Origin: Perilla frutescens
Taxonomy: Eukaryota; Streptophyta; Magnoliopsida; Lamiales; Lamiaceae
DNA: 64,000 nt
Assembly (NCBI GenBank): GCA_026008535.1
Contig: BRKX01000002.1
Span: 72,251,380-72,315,379, forward strand
Direction of reading: 5' to 3'
Shown: piece after piece, positions 1 through 12,141 of the stretch
Numbering within the stretch: the stretch's first letter is position 1
Layout of the letters: each line of letters starts with the position of its first letter
Made by a program: the position numbers and the translations under genes
Notes under the pieces: model-generated
Database searches by the model: none
What the model was told of the DNA's origin: nothing
What the model saw: only the letters and a program-made list of their open reading frames with translations

Positions 1-21
1 ACAGAGAGCAAGAGGAAATAC

Positions 22-478
22 CTTGAAGCCTAATAGTCAGGGGCTTCTTCCCAAACAAACACAAAACAATCAATGGCTCCAAGAAGTAACCAATTGATCG
101 ACTTGTGCCGCAATCGTGAACCAAATGCCTCCCACCCATCACAATCCCCGGCAGGTACTTGAGCTTCGTGCCTGACTCACAAAATCAAATAACCCCAATC
201 ACAACTATAATACATCTAAAAAAATTAAAAATAAAAAATCAATTAATCATTAGAAATTTGCTTTCCCTTTTACCAGTTTCATTGACTTCTACGGCGCAGT
301 CATCGGAAACTTTCTCCAGTAGGCGGAGGAATGACACCTCGTGGGGGCGGAGGCCGGGAAACGTGGACTCCGCACGTATGTCGTTAATGATTATCGGAGT
401 AGACGACAGCGTCGCGAGGAGGAGGCGCAGCCTGAAGTTCTGGCTGCCTTTCAGCCGCGTGTACGAAATTTTTCCCAT
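22..478 (-). CDS. RCL1: RCL1-like RNA 3'-phosphate cyclase-like protein, 5' part
   Basis: Nucleolar protein of the RNA 3'-terminal phosphate cyclase family. The RCL1 branch lacks cyclase activity and acts with BMS1 in early pre-18S rRNA processing (family knowledge). Exon 1 is 274..478 (ATG at 478) and exon 2 is 22..171; the next donor GT lies at 21/20 and the gene continues off the left edge. The join reads ...VNETG|TKLKY. Visible family motifs are LKGSQNFR, LLLATLSSTP, PGLRPHEVSFLRLLEK, GGRHLVHDCG and RSIGYFLEPL. These resemble RCL1 more than catalytic RtcA, but the diagnostic C-terminal part is outside the window. About 118 residues of an expected 370 or so are present. The start fits because KLKGSQNFR directly follows it, as in the family. 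The promoter carries telo-box and site II motifs typical of ribosome-biogenesis genes. Confidence 0.88.
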
Positions 479-641
479 TTTCCGACAGACTGATTTGATT
501 TCGAAACGCTTCTGCAGATTCTAGGGTTCTTAATGCGTTTCTCAAATTTGTAAAGCGCAGTGGTTCTCCGGCAGTTCGGAGATCAGCGCCGCCGTAGGCG
601 ATTGGGAAAGAAGGCGAGTGGAAAAGGGTGATGGTGGAAGA

Positions 642-670
642 AGGGTTTTGGGCTTTCAAGTTTAAACCCT
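642..670 (-). promoter_or_regulatory. telo-box plus site II module upstream of RCL1
   Basis: AGGGTTT (642..648, a telo-box AAACCCT read on the minus strand) directly abuts TGGGCT (649..654, site II). A second AAACCCT lies at 664..670. They are 165-190 bp upstream of the RCL1 start. Telo-box plus site II pairs are a known hallmark of plant ribosomal-protein and ribosome-biogenesis promoters, which fits the role of RCL1. The function here is inferred. Confidence 0.55.
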
Positions 671-772
671 TTGCGCTAAAATAATTAAACCCAGAAAGAA
701 AAAAATACATAAATTAAAATTAAGGTAAATAATTAAAATCGCTATTTAATAATAGTTTTAAATAATAATAAA

Positions 773-803
<31 letters not shown>

Positions 804-946
804 CATTGGACCCACTCTTACCCAATTTTGGGTAAGTGTTGGATTTTTTGCTTTTTTTTTAGCAAAAATAGGATTGGAATAATTTCGGTAGAAAATATAT
901 ATCCAAACTGGGTAAATTTTAAGGTAGAACATGTGTAGTGCATCCC

Positions 947-1205
947 TCATTTCTGCATGTGACATGTGTTTGGGGCCCATATTTTTTGAATATTTACAGC
1001 CATTTTTTTGTCCAGAAATAAAAGTTTAGCCCAAAAAATTCGGACAGCCAATAAAAACTATAGTGACACTTCAATTCATTTCTGCATGTGACATGTGTTT
1101 TGGGCCACACATTTTTTCGGATATTTACAGCCATTTTTTTGTCCAGAAATAAAAGTTTAGCCCAAAAATTTCGGACAACCGATAAAAACTACAGTGACAC
1201 TTCAA
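947..1205. repeat. two-copy tandem duplication, period 129 bp
   Basis: Two adjacent copies start near 947 and 1076. Both contain TTCTGCATGTGACATGTG, a TTTACAGCCATTTTTTTGTC block, CAGAAATAAAAGTTTAGCCC, and end in AGTGACACTTCAATT. Copies differ at a handful of positions and small indels. The unit has no coding potential that I can see. Confidence 0.85.
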
Positions 1206-1665
1206 TTAACATATTGGAACATTTCGATTACCTATTGTGACACTTAATTCCTTATTGTAACAGTCTGAAACCGAAATTATTTTATAGGCCGGCCGATAAA
1301 TATTAAAAATAGCCCAAATTGACTGTAAATAGGAGATGCATCTTCCTCATGTTAGAATTTTACTCCAAATTGGAGTATCTACAGTAGGGCTGGAGTTGTG
1401 GTAACTGCCTAACTGACAATAACACCTTGTATAATAATGAATTTTACCCGTACATCCTCAGGGGAAAAACAAATAACAGAACACAAACCGTGACCAATCT
1501 CATTAGGTATCTATTTTCTTGGTTGTAATTTTTTTATTCTTTTTGCTTTAAATCAAATTGGCAATGGAATGTATATTTTTTAAATTTAACAGTTAAAAAA
1601 AAAAACACATCGTGAATTATGAGTTATAATTATTAATATGATACGAAAGTAACGAGTCAATATTT

Positions 1666-1778
1666 TTTATTTTTTTTTACTCACACACCCGACCTGTGGT
1701 ATTGAGGAGATTCGAACCTGTGACCTTTGATCTCCAAATATCCTCACTCCAGCACTAGGCCATCCTCCCCACCGGGAC
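1666..1778 (-). mobile_element. tRNA-derived SINE with target-site duplication
   Basis: Read on the minus strand, the element begins with a tRNA-like head. An A-box-like TGGCCTAGTGC is followed about 35 nt later by a B-box-like GGTTCGAATCTCC, then a short body and an A-rich tail (TAAAAAAAAATAAAAAAT on the minus strand). It is flanked by perfect 11-bp direct repeats AGTCAATATTT at 1655..1665 and 1779..1789. RNA polymerase III boxes, an A-rich tail and target duplications together define a SINE. About 113 bp is short for plant SINEs, so it may be 5'-truncated or a compact family. Confidence 0.8.
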
Positions 1779-2492
1779 AGTCAATATTTACACCTATCAT
1801 ATCCGTATCATTATATGGAGTATTTAAAATTTATCTTGTTGGTATGCGGTATGGAGTGTTTGATATCATTATCATTTCGACATGATAAGAGCACAAAAAT
1901 AAACAAGTTACATCATATTAGCACAATAATAATTGATTAAATATTTTTGTAATTAATCATTTTTGGAAGCTCTGATACTTTTCTTATTATTGCTAAATCG
2001 TAATATTATATTTTTAAAAATTTAAATTTATTTAGTAAATATTAATTATTTTCCTTTTTTCACGGCCTTGTCTGTCATATCATGTCAACACAAATATTTG
2101 GAGTTGAAGTATCATGGCATGCTGGTTATCATATCAACACAATATAAGACGATTACATAATTGGACTAACCCTGCCCTACTTGGAATTCATATTTAATGG
2201 CCATCGAGAGAGTGGAACATTCCAAACTGGATATTACGATTGACAATGCCAACTGAGAAATAAGGGGGATGCCTTAATTGCACAAAATATGAGGGCCAAA
2301 GCCAACGACAAAGGATAAATGTTCTAACGCATGTTAAAGTGATATAAATGGAAACTACGAGAGAGTTCAAGCAACCGCCTAGATTATTGCTAGAAGTTAT
2401 CAAAATAAGCCGCCAAAACAACCAGTTTTAAGTACGTCGCAGCACAAACCTCTCCTCAATTCAAAACATTCTTAACAAAGAGAGATCTTTAC

Positions 2493-4922
2493 TCACGGCT
2501 TCAGAACCAAAGCCAACCCAAACTTGGCGCTCTTATCGATAGACTTAGTATCCACCTCAGCTGACACCGTGATGAGCGACTTGGGACGCCATTCGTGCTG
2601 GATCAGACCACTTGCCTTGCCAAAGTTGTTCACTCGTGCCTTTGCGGTGGTCAATGGGTCCAGCGCATGTTGTGTGCCAACGGTAATTGTGTTCTCGTTG
2701 CTAGAGAAGCTATGGGTCACCTCAGCACCAACAGCCGTGTTGGTCAGTGGGCTCACTATGTGGTAATACGAGGCACTCAGGGTGTCGAACTTGTCGTTCC
2801 TGAAGTAAGAAAAAGCATTTTGTTAGCATTAGGGATCCAAACTGTATACTCAGTCTCAATGATTTAAAAGTAGGAAGGTTTTGTAAGAACAAAAAGTTCA
2901 GCAGAAAAATTAACCACGTACAGTGTCAGAGACGCAATCAGATCCGCATTTGTGAAGCTAGCTCCAATGTTGTACTTGGTAAAAGCTCCTTCCTTAGTGT
3001 CAAAAGCCACATCACTGCCCACAGCAAGGTTGCTGCTTCCGAGAGCAGCAGAAAAGTTGACAATGGGGTTAGCTGTCAACCCAACACTTGAGCTTATCCC
3101 AGCATAGTCGTGCAAGTATTGAAGTTCCAACTACAATGGTCAATGAGAGAAAAAGTTAGACATTACCCCAAACATGCAGTAGACTAAAAGAGGCAGAGAT
3201 CTGCTTACCTTTCCAGACCTTTGATCGGGGACTTTGAAGGACAAGATAGTCTTCAGTCCGGGACAAGGTTCATCAACCGTGATGGTGGTGAAGAGCTGGC
3301 AATGTATTTGGATCCATAAATTAGTCAAATGTTTCAAAGAAGATCCCAATCTCTTCTTAGCCAAAGCATTAATTAAAGAAAATGAGATTATGGCAGTTAG
3401 CATACGTTTGAACTTGTATCAACTTTAACATCAGTGGTGACGTTTTTGTGCTTCAACTGAGTATTGATATCAGCCAAGAATAGGTCGCCTTTCTTAGAAC
3501 CAGACGAAGTGAGAGTCTGCAACCATAAAAAAGGAAAGAAGTTGAGATTACATAAGATGGCATAAAGAAATGGTCAAGATCCACAAGTACAAAACACCCA
3601 CAGGTAAAAAATAATGAATCTGATATTGTTGAAAATAGTTATTTTCTGAATCTGTGATCAGCTGAAAGAATGTAACTGTGGTGTCTGAGGACTGCTTAGT
3701 GTAGTTTAAAAGGAAAAGGAAGACTCTAAAATCAAACTTCTTATTTGAAATCCAATTGGAACGATATGAATGATTAGAAACTATGGGATGATAATCTAAG
3801 CAATAAAATTTCTCAAAACTATGTTACAAACATGGCATACTCACTTTCAAAAAGAACCAAGCCCAAGAAGTATTTTACTGACCAAAATCCGTGATCCAAA
3901 ACATTGCTAACATATACCTAATATCTCATTCTTTCATGTAAGAGGGTTTGATTCAAAATTATTTCAAGATCAGCACAGGCTACTGTATTGGATCACACCA
4001 TATAACTGGCAGAAATTCAACTTAAGCCAAATAGTTTTGACAAATGTAACTCACTAGGCAGCTTGAAAAAGAAACTCACACAAAAAGAAATATAAAGCAT
4101 AAACAATTAGCTCACACATAATATGCATTCTAAACGATATACCAAAATAGACCGGATTTAGTCGCATACTGTTCAAATGGACATGCAAATACAGTTTCAC
4201 CAGTTATAGCAAATGTATCTTATTTTTTTCTCAAATAGGTTTTTGCGACATAGATTTGACCAAGGACCTCACTTCACACTCCACACTCATCACAAGGCAC
4301 TTGTCGAAAACAGAGAAACAGGATCAAATGAACTATAGAGTATGGAGAATTAAAAATTTGAGCATAATAATAAACAAATACAATGCTCTCTAACATAAAT
4401 ACACAACAGAATCATTTACGAGAAATATACATGCAAGATTAACCAACTTCCACACTTCATTCTTTACAAAAATAATTCTACTGAAAGAGACAACAAGTCA
4501 ACAATATACTTAAAACACCTACCTCAAGTAACTACATATGCTTGCACAAAAAAATTAAAAAAAAAATAAATAAATAAATTCAAACAACACTGAAATCCAT
4601 CCCCATTGAAATTTTTAAACCATAGCTCCAGTCAGAACAAAACGGCGAAAAAAAAGAGAGATCCGTACGAAACATCAAATGAGATTACTTACAACACCAG
4701 TAGGTGAGTAGGTGGTGATTGTAAACTTCTGGTCACTCTGGTAATCCTTGTACAGAAGATCTAACAGAATATTCAAAAATAAGAGTTATATTATGCGCAA
4801 AAACATAAAATAAATGAAAACAGCACAGAAATGAAATCCGAAATTTGAATTGAAACCGAAGCAAATGAAAAACCTCTAGCTCTTTTGCCAATCTCGGTGT
4901 AGAGACCAGGACCCTTGCCCAT
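2493..4922 (-). CDS. VDAC: VDAC, mitochondrial outer-membrane porin
   Basis: Voltage-dependent anion channel, a 19-strand beta-barrel that lets metabolites cross the mitochondrial outer membrane. Exons on the minus strand: 4874..4922, 4693..4760, 3406..3516, 3209..3295, 2922..3130 and 2493..2799. They sum to 831 nt, or 276 aa, the normal plant length. The N-terminus MGKGPGLYTEIGKRARDLLY is the classic VDAC amphipathic helix. Later landmarks are YQSDQKFTITTYSPTGV, LKTILSFKVPDQRSGK, SSVGLTANPIVNFS, GTQHALDPLTTAKARVNN and the C-terminal SAKFGLALVLKP. All borders are GT-AG and in phase. Intron 2 (3517..4692) is about 1.2 kb. From remembered gene order it matches Arabidopsis VDAC3 (At5g15090), next to PIN8 and a pectate lyase. 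Which isoform it is cannot be fixed from sequence alone. Confidence 0.96.
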
Positions 4923-7900
4923 GATTTCGCAGTCTAAATTTGAAGAAAGCTGGAAGGAGTAAATTCAGAGTGAGAGAAAATGTAGAGAGAGAATATATTC
5001 GTTTAGATTTTGAAGCTGTAGTAGAGTAACGTGATATAAATGGTGGCAAAGCTGAAAGCCCTAATTCAATGGCCTCATTTCAAAGGGGGTGTTTCTCAGA
5101 GAATCTGGTCCGTTGACTGGGGTCAGGCAGGGAAGTGGTTCATCGTGGGCCGTTGATTATTTCTTGGAGTGGGGAATAGGTTGATTTCTTTGGGGGCATT
5201 TTTGGGATTAACCGACACGTGGCGGTGTAAACTTTGTGGTTCATTTGCTGACGGCTTAATTTGTTAGTTTTGGATTTTTTTTTCTTTCTTCGGCAACAAG
5301 TGTATTTATTTTATTTAATTTGTTTAAGAAAAAGGTGTATTGTTCCTCAAGAAAGGCTTTTGTTTGGTATTCATGCAAAAATGCCAATTTTATTTAGTCG
5401 ATGTTTGGTTGAATTATTTTGCTATATGTTCTAAAAATTGAAAGTTTACTTAAGACTTATTGTCCTGTACTTTTTTTCAAATGTGGGTAACTAATGTTTC
5501 TTATGTTTTATTTCAAAGAATAAATTATTGATATATTTTTATTCTAAAATAAAAAATTGCATTGAAATAAAATTCCAAAAAAATATCCACGTACTAATGA
5601 AGCACATACAATATACAGATATGCTTAAAAAAAACACACCCACAAACAAATAAGATAAGAGATGATGATATAAAATATAAATAATAAATAATAACATATC
5701 CAATATCATACATGTCTACCACACAAAAATGGTGGGTTGGAGATTCGACCACTACACTCACTCACTCGGCTGGTAGCAGCCCATTTGAAGACGGGCCTTT
5801 ATCGGGGAAAATCGATGTCTAATTATACTCGTATTTTCGTAAGACTAAACCATCATTTATATATCAGATTATTTTTCATTTTCTCAAATATATCACAAAT
5901 TAATATATTTATCAATTAAATATCTAAATTATTAAAAAAACTAATCAAATCTATCTCCAATATATTTTTAGGTAAAAAATTATCTAACTTTTCGGCTAAA
6001 TATTTGGGTCTTCTTCCTATGTTGTAGCCAAATCGATCATATTTCTATGACATAAAATCTTTATTCTAATTTTTTAAACTCTTTTTAAGATCTGATTTTG
6101 GCCTCAAAATGTATTCGGGGGGATATATTTAATTAGTTTTTAATAATTTAGGCATTTAATTCATAAAACTGTTAGTTTGAGATAGATTTGAAAAAACTGA
6201 AATAGTTTATGATATAAATGATGGTTTAAGCTTTTTTTCAATTATATTTTGAGGAAATGACATACTACCTCCGTTTCAAAATGTTTGTTGTTTTAGGTTT
6301 TTTTTCTGTTTCAAAATATTTGTTGTTTTATATAATTTGACATCATCTCTCCTAATTTTAACCCTCTCAAATCCTACAAGATTTCTTGATTCTAACTTAC
6401 CTATAATATATGAAAAGAGAAAAATATATGGATAGAGAAAATATTGTTATTTTTTAGGAAAATATAGATGAATTAGATTTTATGTCATATATGAGGGATG
6501 GGTATATTTGTCCACAAAATTAATTCTTAATTCCAGATAAAAAAAACAAAACAACAAACATTTTGAAACGGATGTAGTACTTCTTAAGCAAACGTTAATT
6601 ATATTGGTCTTGAATTTTTTTTTTTGTCTCCTGCTATATTAGTGATTATGTTGTGTTTTTCACACGATATCATTAAAAAAACACAATAATATCATTAACA
6701 CAACAGGAGGTGAAAAATTCAGGATCACTTTAATTAACATCGATTAATATCATCATTTATGTCCCCAAAATATAAGTAAAAAATATTTAAAAATGTGAAT
6801 ATTAATTAAAATTGAAAATTCGAGTACGGTACCCCGTCGGGTGACATCGAATTTTCCCAACCACTAGTCAACTAATGGGCATGATGGCCAATTGTTTTGT
6901 TGTCGTTTGCTAGTGATGTTAGCCTTTTTTTTTTATCAATATGATGTTTATATAAATATTAAAAATAATGTTATTAATTTAGGTCCTAAACGATTGAAAC
7001 TGTCAATTTAAATTTTAATGAATTATTTATTTTGATTCTTATTTTTTAATAAATTATTTATTAAATTTAATAGTAAATATTTGAATAAATTTTCATTGAA
7101 AATTAATTAAAAAATAACGAACAAGAATCAAAATAATTAGACAAAAACTTGGGTACATTGGATGGATCGAAGTGCTTTGACTGGACGGGTCGGGTAGGCC
7201 CAAAATCCGGCACAAAGCCAATTAAAAAGGGTAAAAACTACACTTTTTTTTTTTTGAAATGGTTCGCTTTTTTCAAAATTAACAAAACATTATTCACTTT
7301 TTTCAAAATATTTGCAAATCTAACATTTGATTAATTTTACGGTCCGAAAATCATACGTAATTGATTGTATTTTAAGATTTCTTGATTGAAACGCGTCTAG
7401 GGAAATATAAATATTAAAATACAGCCAATTATATAGGATTTTTGTGTCATAAAAGTGATCAAATGTTAGATTTGTAAATATTTTGAAAAAGTACGTGATA
7501 TTTTGTTAATTTTGAAAAAGAGTAAAAAATGTAGATATTAGAGTGTAATCTGCCCTTAAAAAAACTCTAGTAAAAATAATATTTTTTTCATAAGTTAAAA
7601 AATTGATGCGGCCTTTGAATTGTTGATTTATATGCGGATTTTCTAAACACCTATTTTTTTCTTTACGATAGACCATAAATTTATGTTAATTATAATTCTT
7701 TTAAGTATTATGAGTGAATGTTCCAATACATTAATTTAAAATATTTTAAATTTTTAAGTTGATTAAATATATTAAAATAATTCCAGACCCACATCAAAAT
7801 TTCAATTAAATATATTTAAATTTTCAAATAAAATGTATTGATCAAGACACGGATCGAAAATTTTAAATTAAATCTACTTAAATTTTTGAGTTAAATGTAT

Positions 7901-10261
7901 TAATTGAACTTAGCAATTAATTGTTAAATATATTTATGTCATGGATTATATACATATATATATATATAAATAATAGTTAAAGCTTACACTTTTAGTTTTT
8001 CAAACAAATATCATCACACATCAAAAAACTTACAAATATTGTTATGCATGAATAAATTATAAATTGTGAGTCTCAACAATGATATTTCCACATTTGTTGA
8101 TATCTAGTTGAGATCAAGTGTAATATTTAAATATTTGATATTATCATTTTAATATTAAATATTAAATATATTTTAAATTTATAGTTTTGAATTGAATTAT
8201 ATATATTAAACAGTTCACATTTTATCTAAATACACCACCATTTTTTTCTTTATACACCACATATCTTTTTAAATTTTCACATTTTATCTTTACAAACCAT
8301 AATAAAAATCATTTCTATCATTTTACTATGAAATAAATTAAAAAAATCAAAAGAAAATAAAAATATAAAAAATTATTGTCCACCCTCACTCTCTCCCCTC
8401 CATATATAGTACAGACCCGCCGTCCTCCGCCGTCGTCACCTTTCTTCCTGACCTGCCACCTTCGTTTTTCTTCCCCAATATTTTTTTTTTCAAAATAAAA
8501 TAGAGAAGGACGTACTTGTCATCAACATTGTGTTTCAATTATGACAAAACCCCTTTGCAGATTTATAAAATATTCCGACAAATCCTTCAATGTCACTAGA
8601 TTTTAAAGTAATATCATGAACACCGTGTTCCAAATTTCAACTCCTCAATCAAATATATATGTATTTCTCCAAGCATTCATGCAACAAATCCTATAATTAG
8701 AGAAGTTAACGAAATCAATTTTTTAGCTCCAAAAATATACGACATTAATACACACATTTGATTTCACATGCAGTTCTTATAAAGAAAATAAATGGAAGAA
8801 GATGTGAGAAATGGAGATTAGCATAAAGAGGGAACGAAGGGTGCGGCGGGTGAGGTCACTCGGGTAGGAAGAGGGGATATTTTTATTTTTATTTTTATTT
8901 TATTTATTTTTTAAGTAATTTTTAAAATTAAAAATGATATTTATGTAAATTAACAATGATTTATTTTTGAATTAAATTTAATAGTGGTGCATAAAGAAAA
9001 TTTAGTGGAGTATTTAGAAACACTAATTGATTAAATATATTTTAAAAAATCAAGATCCACATATAAATTTTTATATTAAATATATTTAAATTTTGAATGG
9101 CCGAAACTCGAAATGTATTAATTGATCTTATCATTTTAATGTCAGATAATTTTAAGATTTTCAAGTTATCATATTTAAGTTTTCAACTTGATATATTTTA
9201 ATTTTAAATCAAAATTTATCCCACATCCAACAACAAATAAATAATATTGTATACGAACAAACTATGAATTGTGAGGTCCAACAATGATCTCTGTAAATTG
9301 AGATCAAGTATAATATCTGATATTTGATTTTATCAGTTTAATACGATACATTTTAAATTTTTAGAAATTAAATAATTTTGAATTAAAATAGAATTAAATA
9401 TATTAAATAAATATAATAAATATTTTAAATATATTAATTTAAAATATTTTAATTTTTTTAAGTTAATTAAATATATTTAAAAATTCAACATCCACATCAA
9501 AAACCTTTTAATGAGTTAAAATCATTAAAGATGTTGTATTTGTTTTTTTTCAATAAAAAATAATTTTTTTTCTATCATTCCTCATTCGTGTGTGTGCGCA
9601 TGTGTGTAGATTTGTGAAGTTCTAAAATTACATGTCAATCATCGAGACTACGATATTTTGTTTCTCCACAAGTGGGTTCATAAAGTTATATATAATAACA
9701 TATAAAAATCCATTTAGATTGTCTTCACCTAAGCATTTTTTTTATAATATATTATTACATATTGCTATTTACATATTAAATTTTCATTTACCTACATCTC
9801 ACATCGGTTAAATATTGAAATATTGGGATGTGGGTTGTATAAAAGAGTGAGTAATCTTAAATCGAAACCTCAAATTAGTTTCGCAACTTTTTCTAATTTT
9901 CCTACATCTCACAATAGTTGTAGATTGAAACATTGAGATGTAGGTTGTTGTATAGAAAGGTGGAAAACCTCAAAATTTTTATTTAATCATATTTTGAATA
10001 AAAATATTTAAAAAAATTGAAAAAAATTATTCGTGCCTAATTGGCCAATTAATCATTGTCGAAACCACCTAGACGGCGAGGACTCTGTCTTCTCGATTTT
10101 ACAAACAACTTGGGTATTTCAGGTACGGCTAGAGCCGCTAAGGCTGATTTCTTCAATGATAAAAAATACATAAGTAATTTATAATTCAAATGATATAATT
10201 CATATATTTATATACACAATTCATAATTGTTTGTACATAAATATTTTTTTAATAACATTCT
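4923..10261. other. long AT-rich gene-free stretch upstream of VDAC
   Basis: The first roughly 150 bp is VDAC 5' UTR and promoter. The rest is AT-rich with no convincing exon. It holds a Stowaway-type MITE (6265..6577). It also holds a diverged pair of direct repeats: about 8030..8175 and about 9236..9350 share an (A)AATTGTGAG-TC-CAACAATGAT core followed by GAGATCAAGTRTAATAT. Short open frames here are scattered and unsupported. Confidence 0.6.
6265..6577. mobile_element. Stowaway-type MITE, 313 bp
   Basis: Terminal inverted repeats of about 30 bp: CTACCTCCGTTTCAAAATGT at the left end and its near complement ACATTTTGAAACGGATGTAG at the right. TA dinucleotides flank the element at 6263..6264 and 6578..6579. 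Length, TA target and the CTCCCTCCGTTTC-like terminus fit Tc1/mariner-derived Stowaway MITEs. No transposase is present. Confidence 0.82.
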
Positions 10262-10288
10262 ATGTGCATCGCACATGTGGTATACTAA
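10262..10288 (+). mobile_element. Helitron-like 3' terminus
   Basis: A short hairpin ATGTGC-ATC-GCACAT (10262..10276) is followed 8 nt later by CTAA (10285..10288) and then a T. Plant Helitrons end in a GC-rich hairpin a few bases before CTRR and insert before T. The 5' end (TC after A) could not be assigned, so only the terminus is called. A similar structure lies at 48420..48447. Confidence 0.45.
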
Positions 10289-10591
10289 TTATTATAATAA
10301 CAATACCTCAACTACTAATGTTGTAAACATATTCACTATTCTTAAGCTTTAAACTTTATAATGTATAAATTACTTTATATACGTTGTACGGGAGAAATAC
10401 TACGCAAATTCGATATAGAGAAGAGAACCGAAGTGGAGACAGACCTTAGTAAATGCGCTATTAGCTGAAAAAACTTCTGAAAAATCAAAGAAGAAACGCG
10501 ACTTTAGCTGAGTGCTTAAAAGTACCAGCCGAGTTCACTGAAACTGATTACGGAGTTTCATTTCCAACCGGCGCGTGGAGTCCACAGTCTA

Positions 10592-10594
<3 letters not shown>

Positions 10595-10631
<37 letters not shown>
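10595..10631. repeat. compound (CT)11(CG)7 microsatellite
   Basis: Eleven CT units run directly into about seven CG units. (CT)n tracts are common in plant 5' UTRs and core promoters, and a (CG)n tract is rare in such AT-rich DNA. No gene start was recognised nearby. Confidence 0.9.
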
Positions 10632-12141
10632 AATTTGGAGTGAGCAATTCTGAGGTGAAAATTTCCTTATGATTCGTAGATTGTGGAATGTTCTGCTTTT
10701 ACTTCGTATAATGCATACGTCTTCCCCTGCTTAACATAGAGAAAATGCACAATTAGGATAATGTATTTGTCCGAATCTTAAACCGCATTTTGACGTGCGG
10801 TGTATGTTTACGCACATGATGATGATGGTTAATTTGTGCGTAGTTTTACTCAATCTCATTTTCTATTAGGCTTTATGTCGAGACAGCGCGAGACTAGCTT
10901 TGAAAAAATTGGTTGAAGCTAATATTCTTGCAGTGGAATGAATTTTCTTTGGAATTTCATTTATATAGGTTGTGTTTTAAGCCATATTTATACTAGCCTT
11001 AATTTTTGAAGCAGTGTGTATATGCGGTTCAAGTTTGTGTAATTTTTCATGAAATCAAATTACTTGTGTGCAAGTTTTGAAATGTGAGGTTATGACTGAC
11101 GACAATTTCCTTTGAAATATTTAGATATTTGAGTTGTGATCATATGTGCTTATTGCTTTGATCTGATACCATAACTATGTTCTATGCACCATCATTCTGA
11201 AAATATTTGGGATTTTCTGGATTCTGCAGTCAGTGTGGGTTCTAGTTTCTTTTTACTAACCTTGAAACCAGTGATTTTGACACTTTGAGAGTGTTTGGTT
11301 GTGAATTGGAAGTTTCAGAAAATAGAGTATTCTTTGATAGTGAAAAATAGTACTTGTTTTAGAATTGTGGCAGAGAACTTTGACTATATATGTCAAATCA
11401 TTTAAAAAAGTTAAAATATTTATGCAATTAAGAATTAATATTTATTTTAAAAAGGCGGGATACATTTATTGCTGTTTATGTCAAATTGTGTATGGAAAGT
11501 GAGATGTAGAATCAAGTGAATTGTTTTCCAAGTTCTCTAATCAAATGGATCCTGGAACTCGGAATTCTGAATTGTATGTTAAAGTTCTCTAGCAAACAAA
11601 CTCTAGTAAGTAGAGTTTTTACCATGAATCAAGTGCTTTATTCATACAAACAGAAACAAATTTAAGGAAGTTTGTTTATGTTATTCAGTGTCAACTGTCA
11701 AGCTTTTGATGCCATTCTCAAACTAAAGGACATCTTGAAATTCCGTTTTGAGGAATGATTAAAATTATATTATGTTTGAATGAATAAAATTATGTTTATG
11801 AACATATCTCGGTTCTGTTCCTTTTAAGTGCGATTACTAAATTTCCTTACTCTTGAAAACAAAAAATCAACCATGTGTACAGAGCTCCAGAAATGTTAAG
11901 AGCAACTTGGTCCTATGCCAATCACCGTCAGGTTTTATACCCTTTTCCTCAAGTCTCTGCCTTTGCTTTACAGTTAGTTATTTATTTAGTGTTTTGTGCA
12001 TATATTTTGGTTGCTAATCAACCTAAAAACTATGTTTCATCAATCAACCAAAAATAAGCTAATAAATAGAATGACATTGAACATTTTTTTTTTCCATATG
12101 CATTTTAAATAATTCTTCCCAGTTTCCAGCAGTACCTTTCT
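10632..12141. other. gene-free stretch downstream of the PIN gene
   Basis: Less AT-rich and less repetitive than the DNA to its left. A plus-strand open stretch at 11875..11931 ends at a donor-like CAG|GTTTTA and could be an exon of a non-coding or unrecognised plus-strand transcript beginning near 10,600, but I recognise no protein. The last few hundred bases include the PIN 3' UTR. Confidence 0.35.

Larger units (their letters stand above)
479..2492. other. gene-free stretch between RCL1 and VDAC
   Basis: AT-rich DNA holding the RCL1 5' UTR and promoter (479 to about 700), a poly(A)/(AT)n microsatellite near 770..802, a 129-bp direct duplication, a SINE, and the presumed VDAC 3' UTR (about 2200..2492). 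I see no further coding exon. Confidence 0.6.

Noticed and set aside
384..710. 108-codon minus-strand open frame over RCL1 exon 1
   Set aside because: It is in a different frame from the RCL1 exon, whose translation matches the family and joins exon 2 in phase. This frame is a shadow.
5700..5830. tRNA-like or SINE-like GATTCGACC near 5,750
   Set aside because: Only a weak B-box-like word is present, with no A-box at the right distance, no A-rich tail and no target duplication.
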